From Lachnospiraceae bacterium (GTDB taxonomy: Bacteria; Bacillota_A; Clostridia; Lachnospirales; Lachnospiraceae): a stretch of DNA of 13,845 nt. Of this stretch, positions 1-6,589 are shown piece by piece. The stretch spans positions 1-13,845 of the forward strand of contig VSNT01000102.1 of the NCBI GenBank assembly GCA_009774465.1. Direction: 5' to 3'. The translations under genes and the position numbers were made by a program. The first letter of the stretch is position 1; every line of letters starts with the position of its first letter. Below the pieces are notes generated by a model. It did no database searches, was not told the DNA's origin, and worked only from the letters and a program-made list of their open reading frames with translations.

Positions 1-1
1 G

Positions 2-112
2 AACAGCACAGGCCCCCACCTGCACCTGCAGGTGCATAATGCGGAGGGAGAGAAAATCAATCCGGTATTTATCATTCCCTTTTCCACAATAGAAGCGTCA
101 GAAACATTTTAA
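2..112 (+). CDS. M23-family peptidase, C-terminal end (partial)
   Basis: The open frame starting at base 2 runs to TAA at 110-112 and gives 36 residues beginning NSTGPHLHLQV. STGPHLHxxV is the last conserved block of M23 (lysostaphin/LytM-type) metallopeptidases. The HLH supplies the general-base His and a zinc-ligand His of the HxH motif. The residues after it (NPVFIIPFS) match the usual short tail. M23 enzymes cut peptidoglycan cross-bridges. In conjugative elements such an enzyme plays the VirB1-like role of opening the wall for the mating channel (family knowledge). The N-terminus, first motif and any membrane anchor lie outside the window. The next gene begins about 40 bases later, so they are probably in one operon. 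Confidence 0.8.
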   Translation, partial: NSTGPHLHLQVHNAEGEKINPVFIIPFSTIEASETF

Positions 113-152
113 TTTGAAAAAGGCCAACTTTGAAAGGAGCGTGGTTATAGAA

Positions 153-446
153 ATGAAAAAAATAGAAACTCTGGAAGCAATGGCAGAAAAGAAACGTGAA
201 AGCATAAAGCTAAAACAACAATCATTAAAAAAGGATATTGATAAACTTAAGGATATTGAAGCAGAAATAGAAATCCTAAAAGGGGAAGAATTCCGGAAAG
301 ATATCAATAAACTTAATCTCACTCCGGAAGAATATGAAAAATTCCGTTTGTGCCTGGCTGATAAAAATAATCTTCTGGATGTGATCAACCGGATGGCAGA
401 AGAGAGCCGAAACCAGAAGGAAGGTGTGAAACCGTTATATGAGTAA
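153..446 (+). CDS. DUF4315-like small coiled-coil protein
   Basis: A 97-residue, highly charged protein with no signal peptide. Residues 1-50 are Lys/Glu-rich with heptad-like spacing, consistent with a coiled coil. A helical tail with LNLTPEEYEKF follows. This pattern (coiled coil, then a T-P-E-E/L helix) and the position just before a DUF4366 gene match the DUF4315 family of Tn1549-type elements, whose function is unknown. The frame is open back to a TTG at 114. I chose ATG 153 because AAAGGAG at 133-139 precedes it (13-base spacer, somewhat long) and MKKIE is a typical DUF4315 start. Its last 8 bases overlap the next gene, which suggests translational coupling. Confidence 0.7.
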   Translation: MKKIETLEAMAEKKRESIKLKQQSLKKDIDKLKDIEAEIEILKGEEFRKDINKLNLTPEEYEKFRLCLADKNNLLDVINRMAEESRNQKEGVKPLYE

Positions 447-1947
447 GAAAAAATTGAAGCCTGTTGTTATTTTAAAAATCATTTCACTGTCAGTATTTTT
501 ATTTTTTTTGTTTTTATTGGCAGGCGCCATATATTTATATGCGACGTCGCATAAAAAATCTGAAAGTGAAACGTCTTTGGAATACCAAATCGAAAATGAT
601 GAACTGGCTGCACTTTTAGAAAAAAACAGCAGCTTTGCTGTTGAAAGTAATGAAGTAATGGAAGCAGCAGTTCATACTGTTTCAGGTAATGAGGCAGGAG
701 CAGACAGTAAAGAATCAGAAGAGCCAAATGCAGAAAACGAGAACCATATGCCGCTATGTCTTACAGATCTTTATACAGAAAAGGGTGACACTGCAGTATT
801 CAAATGCTATGACAGCGGAGCAGAATTTTATGTATGGGAATATTATGATATGGCTTTTAATGCATGGAAAAAAGCAGATATGGAAAACGTCCAGAATTCA
901 AAGGATGAGCTTGGAAGGGAGGTATCAGGATTTGGAATTAAAGCAGATGAAAATATGGACGGAACGGTAGTAAGGTGCACGATCCATTTTAAAGATCCTG
1001 ATAGAGAGGATGAAACACAGGAGGCGTCTCTTTTTATTCTGCCTGGCAGAATAAAAAAGATATCCATAGAAGATAAATTTACTGCTGATGCAAATTATTA
1101 TTTAAGTACAAGAGAACTGCCTGTGAAGGTAACTTATGCTGACGGAACAGATGAAATCATAACAGGATTAAATCATCTTTATTTTGTCATATCTGAGGAA
1201 AAGAAGGATCAAACCGTTTCCATTTCAGGAAACCGTGTGGAAACTACTACACTTATAATGACAGAATGCGATTATCTTTATACCGGCATGAAAGAGCAGG
1301 AACAGCTTGTAAGGTACCATCCGGATCTATCTGAAATAGCTGAAACAAAGGCAGTGATTACAGGGGAAGATACCATTGCCCCGGTCATTATGGAAGTAAC
1401 AGTCAGTCCATATGAAGTAAGCAATACAGACGGGCCGGTAACACTAACTGTTAAAATCAAAGCTGAGGATAATGTTACCCCTTATCCCAATTTAGAATAT
1501 GCATTTTTGTATTCAGATCAGGAGCCGAAGGAGGAAGACTGGGGAAAGAAATCTTCTTTTGAAACTGATATTGCCAGAAATGGAATATATACTGCATATG
1601 TCAGAGACAGCAGCGGAAATGTAGCCCAAATGGAAAAGGAGATTATTACTGTGGATATGAAGGCGCCGGTGATTAAATCCATTTCACTGGCAGAAGAAAC
1701 TAACTGGTGCAGGAGCAATACAATTCAGGTATCAGCACATGATGCAAGCGACATACTGTATTGCTACGAAAACCGTTCAGGCGGTTCCTCCGGCTGGATT
1801 ACCTACTCCGAATATACCGTTGATACAAATGGAATATGGATTATCCGTGTGAAGGATGCAGCAGGAAATGTATCAGAGGCAGAAGAAATTGAGATCTCCA
1901 ATATAGATAAAGAAGCACCAGTCATACATAATATCAGCATTAAATAA
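439..1947 (+). CDS. Membrane-anchored multi-Ig-like surface protein
   Basis: A 502-residue protein with a short Lys-rich N-terminus, one hydrophobic helix (about 9-33) and a long acidic exterior, so probably type II, anchored inside and exposed outside. After a low-complexity Glu/Asn linker come four Ig-like modules: about 108-200 with the C122-W133-C180 pattern; about 205-300 with a VKVTYADGT strand; and two tandem repeats (311-404 and 405-487), each opening D-x-x-APVI and ending in a V-x-D-x-(S/A)-GN strand. The chain stops 13 residues into what would be a third repeat (APVIHNISIK). No catalytic motif is visible. It overlaps the upstream gene by 8 bases; the SD is AGAAGGAAGG at 415-424. A role in cell-cell contact or sheathing the mating apparatus is inference. 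Residues YATSHK (34-39) are encoded by the repeated palindrome. Confidence 0.75.
   Translation: MSKKKLKPVVILKIISLSVFLFFLFLLAGAIYLYATSHKKSESETSLEYQIENDELAALLEKNSSFAVESNEVMEAAVHTVSGNEAGADSKESEEPNAENENHMPLCLTDLYTEKGDTAVFKCYDSGAEFYVWEYYDMAFNAWKKADMENVQNSKDELGREVSGFGIKADENMDGTVVRCTIHFKDPDREDETQEASLFILPGRIKKISIEDKFTADANYYLSTRELPVKVTYADGTDEIITGLNHLYFVISEEKKDQTVSISGNRVETTTLIMTECDYLYTGMKEQEQLVRYHPDLSEIAETKAVITGEDTIAPVIMEVTVSPYEVSNTDGPVTLTVKIKAEDNVTPYPNLEYAFLYSDQEPKEEDWGKKSSFETDIARNGIYTAYVRDSSGNVAQMEKEIITVDMKAPVIKSISLAEETNWCRSNTIQVSAHDASDILYCYENRSGGSSGWITYSEYTVDTNGIWIIRVKDAAGNVSEAEEIEISNIDKEAPVIHNISIK
538..553. repeat. Palindrome TATGCGACGTCGCATA, copy 1
   Basis: A perfect 16-bp inverted palindrome, identical to copies at 4603-4618 and 6556-6571. 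Here it lies in frame in the Ig-repeat gene, encoding YATSHK directly after the transmembrane helix and about 100 bp after the start codon. Its GC core with three CpG steps stands out from AT-rich surroundings. It has no T-run, so it is not an intrinsic terminator. Confidence 0.9.
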
Positions 1948-1966
1948 AAAGGAGTGAATAAAAAAC

Positions 1967-3118
1967 ATGAATAAAAAAACAGGACAGGCCATCAGGAAAT
2001 CACTGATGGCATTATTTCTGCTCTTATACAGCATCAGCAGTGCAGAATTGAAGGTATGTGCTTCTGACGAACAGGAATATATCACTATATCAGTGGATGC
2101 TACTGATGAAAATGGAAATCTGCTTTATGCGATAGATACAGACGATCCATCTGCATTTACATCATCCAATGAATTTTCTGTACCAGCAGGAACCCATCAT
2201 ACCATATATGTAAAAGACGCAGCCGGAAATATTTCTTCACAGGAATTTAATCCGTCAGAAGCAAATACGCAGTCAGGAGAAACCGATAACCGCACAGTTA
2301 ATATTGATGTCACTTTAAATAATACTCCAGAGCTGCCAGATTATGGATATTCAGGAATGTCAGAACCGGCCGAAGCCGGACAGGGAACTGTTTATGAGAA
2401 ACTTACAACAGATGCTGCCGATCAAAATGCAGAACGCCTCTTTTATACAATTACAACAGATGAAGGAGAAGTTTTTTATATGGTAATTGATCAGGGGCAG
2501 AGCAGTAATAATGTATATTTATTGGATCAGGTCAATTTATCTGATTTAAAAACGCTTGCAGTGGATGACAGCGGTGAAACAGAAACGGAAGAATCCTCTT
2601 CTTTGCTGGACGCTTTAAACAGTGATGATCAAAGTATAGAAAATAATATCAAAGATACAGAAGCATCCAATACTTCCAAAAAAGAAAATACTATGATAAG
2701 AAACCTGATTTTCCTTTTGATTTTTGCAGCAGCCGGCGGAGGATATTATTATTACAAAAATATTTATAAAGGAAAAAAAGATGAGCAAATGGATCTGATG
2801 GATGCATTAGACAAGGAAGATTTTGTCGCGGAGGATGAATCTGATGAGGAAGCTGATTTTGGACTGGATGAAGACTATCAGGAACAGGTAATGCAGCAGC
2901 TTATCGAAGATGACGAAGACGACAGCGACAATAATGATGCATTTCATGGCGGTGATGATGCTATTCAAGAGGAAACTTCTGCAGAGAATCTTATGAATCA
3001 TATGCAGGAAGAAGAACCGGATATTTTTGCTGATTCAGTATCCCATGAAAACAGTGAAAATATTGAAGAAGATGAGGATGACGAGGACGAGGATCTGGAT
3101 GAGGAGGAGGACGAATAA
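1967..3118 (+). CDS. DUF4366 / CD1107-family mobile-element protein
   Basis: A 383-residue protein with a signal peptide (1-32, likely cleaved after VCA), an Ig-like domain (about 38-102), a conserved block around 160-200 (RLFYTITTDEGEVFYMVI, then LLDQVNLSDL), a transmembrane helix (about 245-262, followed by GGGYYYYKNIYKGKK) and a very acidic tail (270-383). This order (exterior domain, F/Y-x-L/V-I-D block, Gly-rich helix, acidic cytosolic tail) is that of DUF4366 proteins of Tn1549/CTn elements, function unknown. The Ig-like part is an extra compared with the family members I remember. It resembles the third Ig repeat missing from the upstream protein. SD AAAAGGAG at 1947-1954. The stop TAA shares one base with the next ATG. 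The acidic tail could contact basic cytosolic or DNA-bound partners (inference). Confidence 0.8.
   Translation: MNKKTGQAIRKSLMALFLLLYSISSAELKVCASDEQEYITISVDATDENGNLLYAIDTDDPSAFTSSNEFSVPAGTHHTIYVKDAAGNISSQEFNPSEANTQSGETDNRTVNIDVTLNNTPELPDYGYSGMSEPAEAGQGTVYEKLTTDAADQNAERLFYTITTDEGEVFYMVIDQGQSSNNVYLLDQVNLSDLKTLAVDDSGETETEESSSLLDALNSDDQSIENNIKDTEASNTSKKENTMIRNLIFLLIFAAAGGGYYYYKNIYKGKKDEQMDLMDALDKEDFVAEDESDEEADFGLDEDYQEQVMQQLIEDDEDDSDNNDAFHGGDDAIQEETSAENLMNHMQEEEPDIFADSVSHENSENIEEDEDDEDEDLDEEEDE
3101..3110 (+). promoter_or_regulatory. Shine-Dalgarno inside the DUF4366 acidic tail
   Basis: GAGGAGGAGG encodes the final Glu codons of the acidic tail and also forms a near-ideal SD, 7 bases before the ATG at 3118. 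With the TAATG stop/start overlap, this indicates translational coupling of the two genes. Confidence 0.7.
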
Positions 3119-4194
3119 TGCTGAGAAAAATTAATTTCAAATCTAAAAAGACTGTAATTATAGGAAGCATAATTTTAGTCATAGTTCTCTGTGCAGTTCT
3201 GGCAGTAGGCGTTTCTGCTAACAAGGGAGCTAATGAGGCGGAAACCTATGATTATAATGAAACCGAACAGGCACTTGCAGAAGAGGTAAAAGAATATCTG
3301 TCACAATACATGTCGCTTCCAGAACATACCAGCAACGCTATAGCGGATGCAGCAGTACAAAACTATAACATTGTCATGGAATCAGACACAGATGTTATTA
3401 ATGATGAGATTACCGAAGCAGTGAGAAAAAGAATCAGGAGTACTATATTTGCTTTTGCTGACAATCCGGAACAATTAACAGATGAAACATTGGATGCCCT
3501 GTCATCCGGAGTAACTGAAATCATATGGAACGCAGTACTGCAGCAGCTTACACAAAGGGGAATCATTATTTCGGAAGAACAGAAAGAAGAATATGAATAT
3601 TTAATTCAGAGTCTTCAAGGACAGATAGATGCCTTAAAGGAGAGAAAATCAAAGATATCCATTCAGGCCAACATCACTGATAACACAGAAAGAGACATTA
3701 CCAGTGATGAACTGCTTACCAGTATTGACAATTTGAGTGCGGAAGAAATAAAAGCATTGTCTGAAAAGCTTGGCATATCTGCAGAACAATTCAGGGAATG
3801 GCTAGAAGCTTCCATGAATCAGTCAAATACAAATATAAAAGAATTAGAAGATGAAATCAGTAAACTGCGTAAGGAGCTGGAAAAGGAAATATCATCCGTT
3901 TCAGGAAAGCCAGGTGCGACGGGAAAGACGGGAGAAAAAGGCGCTACAGGAGCGACGGGAGCAGCCGGAAATGATGGAAAAACCACATATATTGCATATG
4001 CAGATGATGCTTATGGAAGCAATTTTTCTCTTGTACCTACAGAAACATCCAAGTATATAGGCACCTGTATTTCTAATGACAAGCAGCAGCCTAAAGACTA
4101 TAAGATGTATAGCAACTGGCAGGAATACCGTACTTATATTATTACATCAACTACTGATCAGGATACAGGAGTTACCACGGTACATATTAACTAA
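3118..4194 (+). CDS. Membrane-anchored coiled-coil/collagen protein with phage-tail-like tip
   Basis: A 358-residue protein with a transmembrane helix at about 12-34 and a long, mostly helical charged exterior (40-260) with coiled-coil stretches at about 150-172 and 238-260. Nine uninterrupted Gly-X-Y triplets follow (263-289, starting GKPGATGKTGEKG), then a C-terminal module (about 290-345) with YIAYADDAYGSNFS, KYIGTCIS, a PKDYKMY turn and W-x-EY. That last module resembles the short tip module that follows collagen repeats in many Firmicutes phage tail and tail-fibre proteins (YIAYA...S...F...KYIG...W). Collagen plus coiled coil implies a trimeric fibre standing off the membrane with a binding tip. 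An adhesin or receptor-recognition role in mating is inference. A helical motif at 206-231 (IK, LG, W228) is shared with the next protein. Confidence 0.7.
   Translation: MLRKINFKSKKTVIIGSIILVIVLCAVLAVGVSANKGANEAETYDYNETEQALAEEVKEYLSQYMSLPEHTSNAIADAAVQNYNIVMESDTDVINDEITEAVRKRIRSTIFAFADNPEQLTDETLDALSSGVTEIIWNAVLQQLTQRGIIISEEQKEEYEYLIQSLQGQIDALKERKSKISIQANITDNTERDITSDELLTSIDNLSAEEIKALSEKLGISAEQFREWLEASMNQSNTNIKELEDEISKLRKELEKEISSVSGKPGATGKTGEKGATGATGAAGNDGKTTYIAYADDAYGSNFSLVPTETSKYIGTCISNDKQQPKDYKMYSNWQEYRTYIITSTTDQDTGVTTVHIN
3904..3984 (+). repeat. Nine collagen-like Gly-X-Y codons triplets
   Basis: Codes for GKP, GAT, GKT, GEK, GAT, GAT, GAA, GND and GKT without interruption. The third positions are rich in Thr, Lys, Ala and Pro, as in bacterial and phage collagen-like stalks. 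The segment is locally richer in GC than its neighbours. Confidence 0.85.
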
Positions 4195-4212
4195 CAAAAG
4201 GAGACGGTGCAC

Positions 4213-5310
4213 TTGAAAAAAATAAAAGAAATAATTAAAAAATATATTCATCCCTTTTTTATTCTGTGCATGGTGCTGATTATCATTGCCGGCATTTTCA
4301 TTATACATAACAGCAAGCAGAAATATGTAACAGAAGAATGGGTTTCTGAATACCTGGAAAAATACAATGACCGGCTTTCTGATCTGGATATTCAGATTTT
4401 GACTCAAAACTTATCATCAGAAATTGATAAAAAGATGGCAGAGATAGGTTCCGGAGAATTGACTAAAGAACAGCTTATGGCGCTTCTTGCAATAGTCAAT
4501 GAGGAACTTCAATATGCAGATTTCAGTATTCCACAGGAGGAAGTTTCCAGAATATCCGCCGATATTGTGAAAAAAATTGCATCTGAAAGAATGGAAGAAT
4601 TTTATGCGACGTCGCATAAAACAGATGAAATGATTGACAGCCTTGAGACGCAGCTATTTGAGATTAGAACTGCAATGAAAAATATAGAGCAAAATGAAGG
4701 CAGCATGTCGGAACAGCAGATCAAGGAAATTGCCAGGGCTGCAGGGCTGGATGAGGAAACTGTAAAAAGATGGATCAGAGAGATCCATTTTTCGGATACA
4801 GATAAATATGATGCAGCCATACAGGAATTATCCGAGCTGCTTGATACAGATGCTGAAAAATTAAAGAGCCTTTTAGCGGATGCAAATCTGCAGGATGATG
4901 CAATAGAATTCCTTGCAAACCGGCTTGAAATAACAGAAGAACGGTTAAATTCTATTTTAAATCAGGCAGGCAATTCCTCCAACCGTGAGCTGCTGGAATT
5001 AGCTGCCAGATTAAAAGCAGCAGAGTCAGAACTGCAAAACCAGATGCAAAGTGATATGTCCCTTATCACAAATAGCATTACATCCGTACAGCAGCAGATA
5101 GTAACCAATAAAAATATCACAGAAGAGACGATTCAGGAAAACCGGCAGGATGCTTTGTCGGCAATTGCAGCAAGTAAAGCTGAAACGGATGCACAGATAA
5201 ACACAAATAAGGAAAACACAGATGCAGCTATACAGGAGCTGCAGCAGAATGTTTTATTTTATGAATATGATGAAGACACAAATACATTAAAGCTTTTTGG
5301 ATGTCAATAG
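4213..5310 (+). CDS. Membrane-anchored coiled-coil protein related to its upstream neighbour
   Basis: A 365-residue protein with a Lys-rich N-terminus, a transmembrane helix (about 14-33) and then almost wholly helical, Glu/Gln/Lys-rich sequence. It ends in a short beta-like tail (LFYEYDEDTNTLKLF). No catalytic motif. A 26-residue motif (165-190; IK at 170-171, G178, W187) aligns without gaps to residues 206-231 of the upstream protein, which has the same anchor-plus-helical plan, so they are probably distant paralogues; the collagen and tip are absent here. I chose TTG 4213 because AAAAGGAG at 4196-4203 lies 9 bases before it. The GTG at 4207 would leave only 3. Residues YATSHK (131-136) are encoded by the repeated palindrome. 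Probable role: a second subunit of a surface fibre (inference). Confidence 0.65.
   Translation: MKKIKEIIKKYIHPFFILCMVLIIIAGIFIIHNSKQKYVTEEWVSEYLEKYNDRLSDLDIQILTQNLSSEIDKKMAEIGSGELTKEQLMALLAIVNEELQYADFSIPQEEVSRISADIVKKIASERMEEFYATSHKTDEMIDSLETQLFEIRTAMKNIEQNEGSMSEQQIKEIARAAGLDEETVKRWIREIHFSDTDKYDAAIQELSELLDTDAEKLKSLLADANLQDDAIEFLANRLEITEERLNSILNQAGNSSNRELLELAARLKAAESELQNQMQSDMSLITNSITSVQQQIVTNKNITEETIQENRQDALSAIAASKAETDAQINTNKENTDAAIQELQQNVLFYEYDEDTNTLKLFGCQ
4600..4621. repeat. Palindrome TATGCGACGTCGCATA, copy 2 (extended to 22 bp)
   Basis: Contains the same 16-bp palindrome at 4603-4618, extended symmetrically by T-T-T and A-A-A to a perfect 22-bp palindrome, the longest of the three. It is again in frame as YATSHK, but in the middle of a helical region of an unrelated gene. 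The match is therefore at DNA level and not due to protein homology. Confidence 0.9.
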
Positions 5311-5320
5311 GAGGGACAGG

Positions 5321-5530
5321 ATGAAAAAAAAATTTAAATTTATAATGCCGGCAGCAATATTAATGCTGGTTTCCTGCCTGTTTTTTAGCAGGCAGGTATC
5401 TGCAGGCGACCAAAATCTGCACAGCAAAGGCATACTCATTCTTAAGGATGGGGCAGATTTTGCTTTTTATGCAGATGATGTTTATTACTTACAAAGAGAA
5501 CTGGATGCCCTGTTCAATGAAATAAAATAA
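5321..5530 (+). CDS. Small exported protein, 69 aa, unrecognised
   Basis: Signal peptide (1-28; KKKFK, hydrophobic core, cleavage likely after VSA), leaving about 41 residues: SKGILILKDG, then DFAFYADDVYYLQ and RELDALFNEI. The mature part lines up with the N-terminal module of the next protein (SKGI, a Gly, a D-F/D-D pair, YL, then E-D-L), so it looks like a stand-alone copy of that module. I chose ATG 5321 because AGGAGGG at 5309-5315 sits just before it. The frame is open upstream to a TTG at 5297 inside the previous gene, but the signal peptide fits only the ATG. Gap to the previous stop is 10 bases. Function unknown; a small subunit or cap of the neighbouring surface proteins is inference. 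Confidence 0.65.
   Translation: MKKKFKFIMPAAILMLVSCLFFSRQVSAGDQNLHSKGILILKDGADFAFYADDVYYLQRELDALFNEIK
5373..5396 (+). other. GC-rich hairpin inside the 69-aa gene
   Basis: CCTGCCTG (5373-5380) and CAGGCAGG (5389-5396) form a perfect 8-bp stem around TTTTTTAG, in the signal-peptide codons. It is unusually strong for this AT-rich operon. It may affect mRNA stability or ribosome passage (inference). Confidence 0.55.
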
Positions 5531-5548
5531 TTATGTGGAGGAAAGAAA

Positions 5549-6550
5549 ATGAAAAAAACAAACAAAAATAAGAAGATATATCTTCTTTCAGCAATTATAT
5601 TATTGGCAGGATTAATAGGAATCAGCCTTACTACCAGCGCAAGAACGGAAAAAAGATCTGCCAATATAAAATCCAAGGGAATCATTGATTTTGAAAATGG
5701 GACTGCGGTGATTGATTTTTCAGATTTTACGTATCTGGCTGACGAAATTGATCTGCTGGAAGATACCTATAAAGGAAAAACTGTAGAGGCCCTGTCGCAA
5801 ATCAGTATGTATTTTAACATGGATGGAACAACCACACATGATCAAAGCCAAAGCAATTTGGCAATTGAAAATGCCAGTATTCTTCCATTTGAAGCCATAA
5901 CAGAAGGTATAATCAATTCCCAAAGTATTCCGGTTGAAAAAACATATACCGGAACACTGCCTGGAGAAAGTGCAGAAACAAGTGGAAATATATCAGCAGC
6001 TATTTCAGATAATATGAGCTTAGGATCTGCAGCATGGGTTGGAGGAACATTGATTGTGGGTAATGGAGCAGATAACAATACATATTACAACAAGGGATAT
6101 GCTGATGGATTTAATAAGGTAATGGATGGAATCAGTATCAGCTATAAATATCATGAGCATATAGATGATAATGGAAATATAAGGACAAGCACTACAATAT
6201 ATTCTACAACTCCTATTGGGGGATGTTATGTAGCTGCCGGACACACTCATAATAAAACAGGAACGTGTGGGATGACCGAAACAGGATACCTGCATTGGCA
6301 TGGCAAGGAGACTGACAGTATGTCAGACGGTACTGGGGGGCATGGTACATACTGGACTGCTTCTCCATGCACTGTATGCGGATATCAGCCCAATGACTAT
6401 ACTACTGGTTGGACACCGCCAGATGAGCACAGTTATACTGAGGTGCACTGTACTCCCGGATATACATGTGGTTATCCGACAAATACTTATAAAATTGGAT
6501 GTGGCAAAACAGTAGATACAATAGAAGAAGCAACTATTATATTTGATTAA
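5549..6550 (+). CDS. Cys/His-rich exported surface protein
   Basis: A 333-residue protein: export signal or anchor (about 10-28), an N-terminal module (37-75: SKGIIDFENGTAVIDFSDF, then YLADEIDLLEDTYKGK) shared with the 69-aa neighbour, a middle region with GGTLIVGNGADNNTYY and GYADGF, then a C-terminal Cys/His cluster (C226 to C318). The cluster holds seven Cys (226, 240, a C-x-x-C pair, VHC, YTC, GCGK) and HTH, HWH and GGH triplets. YKIGCGKT-x4-EEATI at the end is a motif I remember from Clostridia surface proteins of unknown function. The cluster could bind metal or form disulfides outside the cell. SD GGAGG at 5537-5541, 7 bases before ATG. It is the last gene of the exported set. Surface adhesin or appendage component is inference. 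Confidence 0.65.
   Translation: MKKTNKNKKIYLLSAIILLAGLIGISLTTSARTEKRSANIKSKGIIDFENGTAVIDFSDFTYLADEIDLLEDTYKGKTVEALSQISMYFNMDGTTTHDQSQSNLAIENASILPFEAITEGIINSQSIPVEKTYTGTLPGESAETSGNISAAISDNMSLGSAAWVGGTLIVGNGADNNTYYNKGYADGFNKVMDGISISYKYHEHIDDNGNIRTSTTIYSTTPIGGCYVAAGHTHNKTGTCGMTETGYLHWHGKETDSMSDGTGGHGTYWTASPCTVCGYQPNDYTTGWTPPDEHSYTEVHCTPGYTCGYPTNTYKIGCGKTVDTIEEATIIFD
5570..5587. repeat. 18-bp perfect palindrome in a gene start
   Basis: AAGAAGATATATCTTCTT is perfectly self-complementary and lies 21 bases into the Cys/His-rich protein gene, encoding KKIYLL. It could be a DNA-binding site or an mRNA hairpin near the start codon. AT-rich palindromes arise by chance more easily than the GC-cored ones here. 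Confidence 0.6.
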
Positions 6551-6555
6551 TAATC

Positions 6556-6571
6556 TATGCGACGTCGCATA
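6556..6571. repeat. Palindrome TATGCGACGTCGCATA, copy 3 (intergenic)
   Basis: The third exact copy, in the longest gap of the 2-8881 gene run. It starts 5 bases after the stop codon of the surface-protein gene and ends 3 bases before the AAAGGAG SD (6575-6581) of the 763-aa gene. This is the only non-coding copy and the best placed to act as an operator or translation-blocking hairpin. No T-run follows, so it is not a terminator. Confidence 0.9.
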
Positions 6572-6589
6572 AAGAAAGGAGTTTTATAA

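Noticed and set aside
114..152. Upstream TTG start for the DUF4315-like protein
   Set aside because: It would begin 2 bases after the M23 stop with no SD, while ATG 153 has AAAGGAG upstream and a family-like N-terminus.
2366..2379. CCGGC-CGAA-GCCGG hairpin in the DUF4366 gene
   Set aside because: Only a 5-bp stem inside coding sequence with no supporting context.
6556..6571. Reading palindrome copy 3 as a terminator between the surface-protein and 763-aa genes
   Set aside because: The palindrome has no loop bases of its own and is followed by AAGAAAGG, not a T-run. The same sequence occurs inside two genes.
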